Source of the DNA: an uncultured Clostridia bacterium
GTDB taxonomy: Bacteria; Bacillota; Clostridia; TANB77; CAG-508
NCBI GenBank assembly: GCA_948745425.1
Contig: CAPZDM010000045.1
Location: 1 to 12,898, forward strand
Direction: 5' to 3'
DNA: 12,898 bases
Part shown: positions 1 to 6,864 of the stretch, one piece after another
How the letters are laid out: every line of letters begins with the position of its first letter
How positions within the stretch are numbered: position 1 is the stretch's first letter
Position numbers and translations under genes: made by a program
The notes under the pieces: generated by a model
Told to the model about the DNA's origin: nothing
Databases searched by the model: none
What the model saw: only the letters and a program-made list of their open reading frames with translations

Positions 1-40
1 ATGAAGAGTACGAGTAACTTATCTAAATAAGAATAAAAAA

Positions 41-64
41 GCCACAGAATCGATTGTGGTGCGA
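41..64 (+). promoter_or_regulatory. Structured leader element, copy A
   Basis: A 24-nt segment that can fold with CCACA (42-46) pairing TGTGG (55-59) around a loop holding AATCGAT. It matches 20 of 24 positions of a second copy at 2228-2251 that sits directly upstream of the ArdA-like gene. Here it is followed by a GGGGAG ribosome-binding-like site (about 78-83) and a three-codon ORF (ATG TTT ATA TAA), so the gene it once led may be lost. A short ORF at 1-30 (ending TAA) just before it may be the end of an upstream gene. Its function is unknown; the claim rests on the similarity between the two copies. Confidence 0.4.
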
Positions 65-156
65 ATGCAGAAAGGTTGTGGGGAGATGTTTATATAATAA
101 AAAATACAAATCAAAGTTTTAATATAGAAAGTAAAAGAAATGGAGAATTTTAAAAT

Positions 157-1272
157 ATGAAATATAAAAGATATTTTTTAACAAGCGAATCTGTAACGGA
201 AGGACATCCTGATAAGGTGTGTGACCTAATTTCAGATTCTATTTTAGATGAATGTTTGAAACAAGATAAAGAATCAAGAGTTGCAGTAGAAACTTTAATT
301 ACAGGAAATAAAGTTATAGTAGCAGGAGAAATAACAACAAATGCCAAATTAGATATAGAAAATATAGTAAGAGAAACATTGAAAAAGGTTGGTTATGATG
401 ATGAAGAAACTACAATGGATTATAGAACTTGTAATGTAGAACAATATATAAAAAAACAAAGCAATGATATAGCCATTGGAGTTGACAAAGGAGGAGCAGG
501 AGATCAAGGGATTATGTTTGGATTCGCCTGTGATGAAACAGAAGAATATATGCCATATCCAATTTCTTTAGCACATAAAATTACAAATAAGTTAGCAGAA
601 GTAAGAAAGAATGGAGAAATCAATTATTTAAGAAGTGATGGGAAAGCACAAGTCACAATAGAGTATGTAAATGATTGTCCAATTAGAATTGATAGTATTT
701 TAATTTCTGCACAGCATTTAGAAAATGTAGATATACCAACTATGCAAAAAGATTTGATTGAAAAAGTAATTTTACCAGTTATCTATCCCGATATGATTGA
801 TATAGAAACTAAATTCTTTATAAATCCAACTGGCAGATTTGTAGTTGGAGGAGCAATTGGTGATACAGGATTAACTGGTAGAAAAATTATTTGTGATACA
901 TATGGAGGAATTGCAAGACATGGTGGAGGAGCATTTTCAGGAAAAGATCCAAGTAAAGTTGACAGAAGTGCCTGTTATATGGCAAGACATATTGCAAAAA
1001 ATGTTGTAGCAAATGGCATGGCTAGAAGATGTGAAATACAATTAAGTTATGGTATAGGTATGGAACAACCCATATCTTTATTTATAGATTGTTTTGGAAC
1101 AAATAGAATACCTGAGCATTTTATTATAAAAGCTATAAAAGAAAAATTTGATTTAACACCTGAAGGAATCATAGAATATCTACAATTAAAAAATCCTATT
1201 TATAGTAAGACTACTAATTATGGACATTTTGGAAGACAAGGATTTAGTTGGGAAAATATCATTCAAATATAA
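157..1272 (+). CDS. metK: S-adenosylmethionine synthetase (methionine adenosyltransferase)
   Basis: This cytosolic enzyme makes S-adenosylmethionine from methionine and ATP. The 371-residue product is close to the family's usual length (about 380-400). It has the N-terminal SESVTEGHPDK motif (GHPDK at residues 16-20), the GAGDQGIMFG ATP-binding motif in the first third, FFINPTGRFVVGG in the middle, and GGGAFSGKDPSKVDRSA in the C-terminal domain. Every expected block is present and the frame is open throughout, so it looks functional. The ATG is preceded by GGAG at 142-145, a somewhat long spacing. A strong terminator follows, so it is probably transcribed alone. It lies beside conjugative-element genes. 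It could be the chromosomal copy next to an insertion site or cargo that supplies SAM to element-borne methyltransferases; the window cannot decide. The family call is secure. Confidence 0.96.
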   Translation: MKYKRYFLTSESVTEGHPDKVCDLISDSILDECLKQDKESRVAVETLITGNKVIVAGEITTNAKLDIENIVRETLKKVGYDDEETTMDYRTCNVEQYIKKQSNDIAIGVDKGGAGDQGIMFGFACDETEEYMPYPISLAHKITNKLAEVRKNGEINYLRSDGKAQVTIEYVNDCPIRIDSILISAQHLENVDIPTMQKDLIEKVILPVIYPDMIDIETKFFINPTGRFVVGGAIGDTGLTGRKIICDTYGGIARHGGGAFSGKDPSKVDRSACYMARHIAKNVVANGMARRCEIQLSYGIGMEQPISLFIDCFGTNRIPEHFIIKAIKEKFDLTPEGIIEYLQLKNPIYSKTTNYGHFGRQGFSWENIIQI

Positions 1273-1284
1273 AATAATTTGAAT

Positions 1285-1346
1285 AAGACTTGTATAAAGT
1301 CTGTGAAAGAGTTAATATACAACACAAACTTTACACAGTCTTTTTT
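1285..1346 (+). terminator. Rho-independent terminator after metK
   Basis: An imperfect long stem pairs AAGACT..TAAAG (1285-1299) with CTTTACACAGTCTT (1329-1342) and runs straight into six T residues (1341-1346). It begins 13 nt after the metK stop and should separate metK transcription from the accessory genes downstream. Confidence 0.7.
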
Positions 1347-1465
1347 CTTTGGAAAGAAAAAAACAAAAGTATATTGTAATTTTAGTAATTATAGCAATGA
1401 TTAGCTCATTTTTAATATTGCATTTATATGGCTGTGTAATAGTAGGAAAGGAAAGTGATAAAAAA

Positions 1466-2188
1466 ATGGGAGGAAGAGCAGATTACGAAGAAAGGAAACA
1501 AAGAAGGATTGAAAGATACAAAGCAGTATCGCAAAAAGCAAAAGAAGAATCAGAGGCAAGATATAATTCGACAGCTAATAGAATTTTGATGATGACACCT
1601 GGACAACCAATACTGGTAGGGCATCATTCTGAGAGAAAAGCGAGAAGATTACATGAACAAGCTAATAATGATATAAGGAAATCAATAGAACTTTCAAAAA
1701 AGAGCGAATATTATGAGGAAAGGGCAAAAAATGCAGAGAATAGTAATGTTATTTATAATGATGATCCTGATGCGATTCCAAAATTGAAAGATAAATTAGA
1801 AAGACTAGAAAATCTAAGGGAAAGTATAAAAGCAAGAGAACATGAAACATGGGAACTTACTAATATCGGAGCAAATATTAGAGAAACAAAATTAAGAATT
1901 AAAAGACTAGAAGAATAAGAAACATTAGTATTTCAAGATATAGAATTTAAAGGTGGGAAAGCTATTCATAATAAGGAAATAAATCGAATTCAATTACTAT
2001 TCGAAGGAAAACCTAATGAAGATATTAGAAGTCAATTAAAGCATAATGGATTTCATTGGTCTAGAAAAGAAGGGGCTTGGCAAAGAGAATTTAATAAAAG
2101 AACGATATATGTAACTAATTCTTTGATAAAAGATGTGTTAAATAATGAAAATACAAAACAAGATGAAGAAACAGAAGAGTTTGAGTGA
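1466..2188 (+). pseudogene. DUF3560-like accessory protein, split by an in-frame TAA
   Basis: The first part (from ATG 1466, with AGGAAAGGAAAG upstream) has the conserved DUF3560 start: RADYEERKQRRIER, then GQPILVGHHSE and YYEERAKNAENS. It stops at TAA 1916-1918. The same frame then runs on without a start codon to TGA 2186-2188. It encodes the expected tail of the family, with a P-x(9)-L-x-x-N-GFHWSRKEGAWQREF block and an acidic end QDEETEEFE. One nonsense codon therefore separates two halves of one gene of about 240 codons. The frame also extends upstream to a TTG at 1349. That would add a hydrophobic, lipobox-like segment (..LHLYGC), but it begins in the T-run of the metK terminator, so I prefer 1466. 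Such proteins are common on conjugative elements and phages; their role is not established. They are predicted soluble and helical. Confidence 0.7.
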
Positions 2189-2227
2189 TTTTTTAGAGAT
2201 AAAACTATACCAAAATAGAATAAAAAT

Positions 2228-2261
2228 GGCACAAAATCGATTCTCGTGCGAGAGAATTTTT
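2228..2261 (+). promoter_or_regulatory. Structured leader element, copy B, before the ArdA-like gene
   Basis: This is the second copy of the 24-nt element at 41-64. Two alternative pairings are visible. GCAC (2229-2232) can pair with GTGC (2246-2249). ATTCTC (2240-2245) can pair with GAGAAT (2252-2257) and is followed by TTTTT and then the GGAGGTG ribosome-binding site (2262-2268). The competing stems next to a U-run and the Shine-Dalgarno site suggest attenuation or translational control of the following gene. This is inferred from two copies only. Confidence 0.45.
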
Positions 2262-2272
2262 GGAGGTGAAAT

Positions 2273-3520
2273 ATGAAAGCAATAGTAGCAAATAAAGATG
2301 ACTATATCAGATTTAATGCTAGATTATTAGATAAACTAGATACTTTTAAATTAACAAATAATACAGTAGATTATATTATACACCGAGTAAAACTTGGAAA
2401 AGATACACAAGATGTTTCGTTGATGGATTCATGCATTAATAATCTTTTAGATAAACAATATGAAAGAAGAGAATATATTAAGCTAGAAGAACTAGAAGAA
2501 ATTGATGACTTAATATGTGGCTTGAGTAAAGAAGAATGCCACATTTTAAATGCTTATGCAGAAGTAAAAGAATATAATATAAAGGATTTAAACGAAGTAA
2601 AGGAATTAGTTGCTAATATAAATGATTATAAGATATTACCAAAATACAATTTGCATGAAGTAGGAATATTAATAGCAGAAAAAGTACATGGATATAAGAT
2701 GGATATTAATGTGATTCCTTATATGAATTTTACTGAATTAGCAAAAAATTATCTTTTTGATGCTAATATAAAAGAAGATTTTTGTTCTTATGGTCTATTA
2801 GTTAATACAAGAAAAATGTTAGACAATGAATTAATCGAAGCCAAAATTGATAATGATAAAATATTAAAACTAGAAGTTACAAATAAAAAGGAATATGAAG
2901 AATCAGATGTATACAGTAAAGTCATAATATATCTTCCAACATCAGAAGAAAGACTTAGAGAAAAATTCAAAAGAATTAATTTAGATTATGATAAGGCAAC
3001 AATTCAAGATACTCATGTTACTAAATGTGAAATAACTAATTTTAATAATGAAGAACTGTCAGAAAATTTTAATATATTAATGAAAAGAATGCTTGATAAA
3101 TTTGAGAAAGAAGAAGGTAATACAACACCGTTCCAAGAAATAAAACTGTTATGTAAAGAAATAAAGAAATTCGATAATACAAAAATGTCAAAATTTCTTG
3201 CATTAATGAGTACAAGAGATTATCAAATAAAGTATATTCGTGATTTAGTAGAATACGCAAAAAGAACAAAAGACTATGAGTTGTTACCAGATGTCAAAGA
3301 TTTAAAGGACATGGGAAAATATTTGGTAAATGAGACAGGTCATTTCGATGATGTAAGTCTGTTACAAGATTATATTAATTATTATAAACTAGCAGATGAT
3401 TATACAAAAAAAGGTTGTACTTACAATGGATTATATACGCAATATGGATATTTGATGGAAAAAGAATTTATAGAAAAAGAAAACAAAAAAGAAATGGAAA
3501 ACGAGGAAGAATTTGAGTAG
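2273..3520 (+). CDS. ArdA-like antirestriction protein with duplicated domain
   Basis: A 415-residue soluble protein with a strong GGAGGTG site 4 nt before its ATG. Two segments resemble the C-terminal region of ArdA-type antirestriction proteins. One is near residues 100-180 (..ANINDYKILPKYNLHEVGILIAEKV.., then a tyrosine-rich YLFDAN..YGLL end). The other is near 320-400 (..YAKRTKDYELLPDVKDLKDMGKYL.., then YTQYGYLME). Between them lies VYSKVIIYLPTSEERLREKF, typical of the family's N-terminal beta/alpha region. The layout therefore looks like a tandem or split repeat of one fold. ArdA proteins mimic DNA and block type I restriction, protecting an incoming conjugative element; whether this long variant does so is inferred. 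It ends in the acidic tail NEEEFE shared with both neighbours. It is followed after a few bases by the next gene, so they probably form an operon. Confidence 0.6.
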   Translation: MKAIVANKDDYIRFNARLLDKLDTFKLTNNTVDYIIHRVKLGKDTQDVSLMDSCINNLLDKQYERREYIKLEELEEIDDLICGLSKEECHILNAYAEVKEYNIKDLNEVKELVANINDYKILPKYNLHEVGILIAEKVHGYKMDINVIPYMNFTELAKNYLFDANIKEDFCSYGLLVNTRKMLDNELIEAKIDNDKILKLEVTNKKEYEESDVYSKVIIYLPTSEERLREKFKRINLDYDKATIQDTHVTKCEITNFNNEELSENFNILMKRMLDKFEKEEGNTTPFQEIKLLCKEIKKFDNTKMSKFLALMSTRDYQIKYIRDLVEYAKRTKDYELLPDVKDLKDMGKYLVNETGHFDDVSLLQDYINYYKLADDYTKKGCTYNGLYTQYGYLMEKEFIEKENKKEMENEEEFE

Positions 3521-3535
3521 GAGGTGATTTTTATT

Positions 3536-3772
3536 ATGTCAGAAAAACATAAACCAAAGTGTGCTTTAATTGGGGAAGATGGAAATATTTTTAATTTAAT
3601 GGGTATTGCATCAAGAACATTAAAAAGAAATGGAATGCAAGAAGAAGCAAAAGAAATGTGTGATAAAATTACTAATTCAGAAAGTTACGATCAAGCATTA
3701 GCAATTATAAGCGACTATGTTGAAGTAACCAGTAGAGAAGAAATTGAGGAAGAAGACGAAGAATTTGAATAG
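3536..3772 (+). CDS. Small conserved element protein of unknown function
   Basis: A 78-residue protein starting at ATG 3536, with an AGGAGGTGAT site (3520-3529) beginning at the last base of the upstream stop. An upstream GTG in the same frame lies inside that Shine-Dalgarno and is not the start. The core KCALIGEDGNIFNLMG..ASRTLKRNGMQEEAKEM is a pattern I recognise from small proteins near mobilization genes of Bacillota elements, where no function is assigned. The rest is helical, ending in a very acidic tail EEEDEEFE that repeats the ends of the two preceding genes. No membrane segment or catalytic motif is visible. It is the last gene before the terminator and oriT-like region. Confidence 0.7.
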   Translation: MSEKHKPKCALIGEDGNIFNLMGIASRTLKRNGMQEEAKEMCDKITNSESYDQALAIISDYVEVTSREEIEEEDEEFE

Positions 3773-3787
3773 AATCATGGAAATATG

Positions 3788-3816
3788 GAGCAGTCTAATT
3801 GACTACTCTATTTTTT
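3788..3816 (+). terminator. Rho-independent terminator ending the accessory operon
   Basis: GAG-C-AGTC (3788-3795) pairs with GACT-A-CTC (3801-3808) across a TAATT loop and leads into TATTTTTT (3809-3816). It lies just after the small gene's stop and just before the GC-rich hairpin cluster, so transcripts from the left should end here. Confidence 0.7.
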
Positions 3817-3828
3817 AATAGCACCCAG

Positions 3829-3907
3829 CTAAAAGCTACGCTTTTAGGCAGTTTGTGGGCGAGGGGAGGTCGCCCTGATCCTGCAAAATTGCCTGAGGGC
3901 AATTTTG
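3829..3907. other. Candidate oriT: three perfect hairpins in a GC-rich island
   Basis: Three perfect inverted repeats stand in a row. CTAAAAGC/GCTTTTAG (3829-3836, 3840-3847) has a 3-nt loop. GGGCGA/TCGCCC (3857-3862, 3870-3875) has a 7-nt loop. CAAAATTGCC/GGCAATTTTG (3884-3893, 3898-3907) has a 4-nt loop. The island is plainly richer in G and C than its surroundings and sits directly upstream of the ribbon-helix-helix and relaxase genes, the usual place for an origin of transfer. An open frame covers the region but has no plausible start or ribosome site. The nick site cannot be located by eye. A transcriptional leader for the mobilization operon is the alternative. Confidence 0.6.
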
Positions 3908-3939
3908 ATCTGTATAGGGCAGAAGACAAGGAGGAAAGA

Positions 3940-4404
3940 TTGGAAAAGAAAAAAGCTGAAGAAGCACTAGAGAAACTAACAATAAGACTTCCCAAAGATA
4001 AGAAAGAAATGATTATAAAAGTAGTAGAAAAAAGTTCTTATAATAGTATTTCTGAATTAGTTCGTGCAGGGATTGATAAGGAATTAAATATCCAAGTATA
4101 TAGAGACAATTTAGATTTTATAATAAAGGAATTAGACGATATGATAGATGCAAAACTAGATCCCTTTATAAAGTCACAAAGGAAAATAAATGCAAAGTAT
4201 TTAAGAACAAGTGCTATTAATACATATTTACAAGGAGAAGTTTTGAATAGATTACTTGGTGATGATATGCATAAACAATTTATAGGAATGTTAACTAATG
4301 CTCGTAAAAAAGCAAATTATTATATTAATCGTGATGCAGAAAACATGACAAAGCAAGATTTATATGATTTTTATACAATAGGAGAAATGTATCGAAATGA
4401 ATAA
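3940..4404 (+). CDS. Ribbon-helix-helix mobilization accessory protein (MobC-like)
   Basis: I chose the TTG at 3940 because an AAGGAGG site (3928-3934) stands 5 nt before it; this gives 154 residues. The N-terminal third, LTIRLPKDKKEMIIKVVEKS..SISELVRAGIDKEL, has the beta-strand plus two-helix pattern of ribbon-helix-helix DNA-binding proteins. The rest is helical and charged. Such proteins bind oriT and help load the relaxase, and they often repress their own operon. The candidate oriT lies immediately upstream and the relaxase gene overlaps the 3' end by 8 bp, which supports that role. The frame is open further upstream through the hairpin island, but that part is not protein-like. The MobC assignment is by position and fold pattern, not by a specific motif. 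Confidence 0.7.
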   Translation: MEKKKAEEALEKLTIRLPKDKKEMIIKVVEKSSYNSISELVRAGIDKELNIQVYRDNLDFIIKELDDMIDAKLDPFIKSQRKINAKYLRTSAINTYLQGEVLNRLLGDDMHKQFIGMLTNARKKANYYINRDAENMTKQDLYDFYTIGEMYRNE

Positions 4405-5635
4405 TGTAGTATTTCTTTTTGAATCATTTAATCCGAATAAAAGGACGACATTTTTCAAACATAAAAACTATACAAATTATTTAGCATATAGTGAATATGC
4501 AATAAGAAACGCAAATACAACTCATGGATTGTTTGGAAAAATTGATAAATTTTCTAATATAGAAGAAATGGAAGATATAGAGACTATTAATAAACATATT
4601 ACAAAATTAGCAGACAGAAAAGTTCCTATATATAGATGTACTATTTCGCTTGATGAATATGATGCTACTAGATTAGGGTACGACTCTCAAGAAAAATGGA
4701 AAGAATTATTTGAAAGTAAATTAGTAAGTTTTGCAAAGAAAATGAATATAAAATATGAGGATTTGCAATATACAGGAGCAGTTCATTTGGAAAGTGGACA
4801 TCCACATTTTCAATGTATGATTTGAAGTAAACAGAAAAATAAAATGAATTATTATATTGATTATGGAAGAATAAATAGAATGAGGGATGAATTTACAAAT
4901 GCAATATTTAGAGAGGATTTAATAGAGTTGTATAAGGAAAAAGATATTGCTAAAAAAGGAATAATTGAGAAAAATCAATTATTACAAAAACTAAAAAAGG
5001 TAAGTTCAGATTCTAAGTTTATTAAAGAGATAATTAAGTATGAAAAAGATTTTGTAACTAAAAAGATAATGAGAAAAACTTTCAAAGATAAAGAATTAAA
5101 ACAAATAGTAGATGACTTGTTATTACTAAAGCAAGAATTAAAAAATACAAAAGGAAGTATTAAATATCAATATTTGAAAAAATATCCTGATGTAATAAAG
5201 CAAGTAGATTCTATATCTAGAAAAATTATAGATTTATCAATAGAATGCAAAGTAGAATTAGAAAACTATATTTTATCAAAACAGAAAATAGCATCATTCA
5301 AGTATCAAAATAAACAGAAAATAGAAGAAGCGAAACAAGTAGAAAGGGAAAAAGCTAACGAAGAAATATTGAAATTAATAGGAAATCAGATTCTAAATTT
5401 CGAAAGAGTATTATTAAATGAAAAAAAAGAATATTCACAGATTAGATATATTAATCAAAGTAGGAATTTAATTTGGAGAGTATTTGATTGCATATACTTT
5501 TCTTCTAGACAACAAGAAAAATATCTTAGAAGATTTGAACTTAAGTATAAAAAGCAATTATCTAAACAAGCCAAAAAAGACTTGGCAATTAAGAAAGCCA
5601 ATAGTTCATCGTTTAATTGGGAAGATGAGATATAA
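4397..5635 (+). pseudogene. MobL-like relaxase gene with an in-frame UGA at codon 143
   Basis: A relaxase nicks one DNA strand at oriT and leads it into the recipient. The N-terminal part carries the histidine motif HLESGHPHFQ (residues 130-139), as expected for a HUH-type MobL/MobP relaxase. The frame is then cut by TGA at 4823-4825. It continues unshifted through a long lysine-rich helical domain ending NSSSFNWEDEI, 412 codons in all. TGA follows CMI where relatives usually have a tryptophan, so one TGG-to-TGA change explains it. TGA seems to be a true stop in this window (see the EEFE finding), so this is a nonsense mutation or readthrough site. The second part could restart at ATG 4844, but it would lack the catalytic domain. 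The ATG overlaps the upstream gene by 8 bp, with GGAGA at 4381-4385. Confidence 0.75.
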
Positions 5636-5637
5636 AT

Positions 5638-5666
5638 TTGCAATTTTACATAAAATATGTTAAAAT
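5638..5666 (+). promoter_or_regulatory. Promoter of target gene copy 1
   Basis: TTGCAA (5638-5643), a 17-bp spacer and TAAAAT (5661-5666), with TG one base before the -10 (extended -10). It starts right behind the relaxase stop and faces the target gene, whose AAGGAGG site is at 5721-5727. It gives the target its own transcription independent of the transfer genes. Confidence 0.6.
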
Positions 5667-5735
5667 GAAAATGTAATCAATGTTGGAAAAGATTTCAATC
5701 TGTTAATAAAAATTTTATTTAAGGAGGAACAGAAT

Positions 5736-6518
5736 ATGAAGACAAAAACAGAAATCGAAATCAAGGTTTCAGGTGGACGGATTACCAATGCAGAGGTGCT
5801 AAGTGATGGTAGATGCAAACTGGTAGTTGAAGCTACAGTACCTGAAATGGTAACTGAAGTATCAACTGAAGTAAAGGACGATACATTCGTATTAGTTGAA
5901 GCTTCAAAGCTTACTTTGAATGATGAGTTCATGCAATATCAGCCTAAGACAAATGCTGAAGAAAAGTTCAAGGAACAACTTGAAAGGGCAATTCAGAGAG
6001 AGCTGAAGGACTTCTATTGTCCAAAGTATGATCCTTCGTTTAACGAGGATGGAAATGGAATCAGTTATGAAGTTGGAAAGAAGCCTGCTGTAGGTAAGTC
6101 ATACAATTGGTGGAATCGGGTAGCAAAGGAATTTAAACCTGATAATAGCCGATTAGGGACTAAAACAGAATATGTGGCATTTCTTGGGGTTCTCATAAAG
6201 AAGCTTGTGTCTATTGGATGGACTGTAGCAGAAGCGTGGAATGCAGTATGCAGTGACTCAAAGAAGTTAGGGCATTATTGGAATTCGGAAAATGCTAAGC
6301 ACAACTTTGAACCTACTGGTTGCAGAGAGATTTGTGGCTTTTATGATTTGGCAAATACCTGTAAGATTTTGTCAGATGATGAAGCTGATGGCTTTTGGTT
6401 GGCTGGTGGTATTTGCAGTGACTTTAGTGGCGACAGCCCTTTGGCTGACTTGGCTCATTTCTTCTATCAGTATAATGACTACAATAATAGCGTTGGTTGG
6501 CTTGTGCTTGATATGTAG
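5736..6518 (+). CDS. DGR target (variable) protein, copy 1
   Basis: A 260-residue protein whose last 43 residues are encoded by a DGR variable repeat. A strong AAGGAGG lies 8 nt before the ATG. The N-terminal third is strand-rich with many valines. The middle is acidic and helical. Residues 130-215 contain WWNRVAKEF, a TVAEAWNAVCSDSKKLGHYW block and a C-rich CREICGFYDLANTCKI. The variable part starts at ADGFWLAGG and ends SVGWLVLDM. No signal peptide or membrane segment is seen, so a cytosolic or phage/lysis-released protein is likely. A C-type-lectin-like fold is usual for DGR targets, but I cannot confirm it here. Composition is visibly GC-richer than the avd, RT and transfer genes, and CGG arginine codons occur at codons 15 and 128, unlike its neighbours. 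The partner it binds is unknown. Confidence 0.85.
   Translation: MKTKTEIEIKVSGGRITNAEVLSDGRCKLVVEATVPEMVTEVSTEVKDDTFVLVEASKLTLNDEFMQYQPKTNAEEKFKEQLERAIQRELKDFYCPKYDPSFNEDGNGISYEVGKKPAVGKSYNWWNRVAKEFKPDNSRLGTKTEYVAFLGVLIKKLVSIGWTVAEAWNAVCSDSKKLGHYWNSENAKHNFEPTGCREICGFYDLANTCKILSDDEADGFWLAGGICSDFSGDSPLADLAHFFYQYNDYNNSVGWLVLDM
6382..6508 (+). repeat. DGR variable repeat VR1
   Basis: This 127-bp stretch aligns without gaps to the template repeat at 9134-9260. It differs at 17 sites; all 17 are A in the template (10 A-to-T, 7 A-to-G, no A-to-C) and none of the 87 non-A positions differ. The changes fall in two clusters and turn template Asn/Tyr codons into I, C, S, D, F, G, D, S and then F, F, Y, Y, Y. 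The 3' end AGCGTTGGTTGGCTTGTGCT is identical to TR and is the likely homing initiation region. Confidence 0.95.
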
Positions 6519-6550
6519 CACTGACCACTGATAGGAAACCGAAACAGTTG

Positions 6551-6571
6551 GGGGCTCTCGTTGAGAGCTCC
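6551..6571 (+). other. Hairpin downstream of VR1
   Basis: GGGGCTCTC (6551-6559) pairs with GAGAGCTCC (6563-6571) around a GTT loop, all nine pairs formed with one G-T wobble. It lies 42 bp past the VR end. Known DGRs have a GC-rich short-loop hairpin at this position that promotes retrohoming. No T-run follows, which argues against a terminator. Confidence 0.65.
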
Positions 6572-6626
6572 AAATTGTATTTAGGCTTTGTCAAGATAAG
6601 TAAATAATTTATGAAAAGAATAATTA

Positions 6627-6690
6627 ATGGAAAGAAAAAAAGAATTAATTATCATACAAAAAAATATATTGAATATATGTTAAAAATATA
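6627..6690 (+). pseudogene. Decayed 5' fragment of avd
   Basis: The sequence matches the start of the intact avd at 7756 (MERK..ELIII.. and KYIEYM..) but carries small deletions. It shifts frame, stops after 18 codons (MERKKELIIIQKNILNIC) and loses homology after about 64 bp, at GTTAAAAATATA. It shows that copy 1 of the target was once followed by an avd gene that was then cut away. Confidence 0.8.
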
Positions 6691-6691
6691 A

Positions 6692-6757
6692 GCTAAAAAA
6701 GAATTGGCAATTAAGAAAGCTAATAGTTCATCATTTAATTTGGAAGAGGAAATATAA
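6692..6757 (+). pseudogene. Diverged copy of the relaxase 3' end
   Basis: These 66 bp encode AKKELAIKKANSSSFNLEEEI and a stop, matching the relaxase C-terminus at 5570-5635 with seven base differences. It abuts the avd scrap on the left and target cassette copy 2 on the right. The divergence, beside a perfectly identical cassette, suggests this tail came from a different but related element. Confidence 0.85.
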
Positions 6758-6766
6758 TGGATAAAT

Positions 6767-6795
6767 TTGCAATTTTACATAAAATATGTTAAAAT
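6767..6795 (+). promoter_or_regulatory. Promoter of target gene copy 2
   Basis: The same TTGCAA - 17 bp - TAAAAT extended -10 promoter as in copy 1, at 6767-6772 and 6790-6795. It may also drive avd and the reverse transcriptase, since no terminator is evident between them. Confidence 0.6.
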
Positions 6796-6864
6796 GAAAA
6801 TGTAATCAATGTTGGAAAAGATTTCAATCTGTTAATAAAAATTTTATTTAAGGAGGAACAGAAT

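Larger units (their letters stand above)
5632..6616. repeat. 985-bp direct repeat, copy 1 (DGR target cassette)
   Basis: This segment is repeated at 6761-7745 with an offset of 1129 bp. By eye, and by identical translations in several frames, no difference is seen over 985 bp. It includes the promoter, the whole target gene, the VR and the downstream hairpin. Identity ends abruptly at both sides: at the relaxase stop on the left and just before the avd start on the right. Confidence 0.9.

Noticed and set aside
1349..1465. Membrane-anchored N-terminal extension of the DUF3560-like protein
   Set aside because: The TTG lies in the terminator tail of metK with no ribosome-binding site, while ATG 1466 begins the conserved region. 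A small lost lipoprotein frame remains possible.
3799..3939. Longer start for the ribbon-helix-helix gene through the hairpin island
   Set aside because: The extra residues are translations of inverted repeats, without a ribosome-binding site. The TTG at 3940 has an excellent one.
4397..5635. UGA read as tryptophan (genetic code 4)
   Set aside because: Trp is TGG in all other genes here, and TGA at 2186 ends a protein exactly after the EEFE tail shared with its neighbours, so TGA acts as a stop.
6292..6531. A 79-codon frame inside target gene 1, repeated at 7421-7660
   Set aside because: It is an alternative frame of the target gene, duplicated only because the cassette is duplicated.
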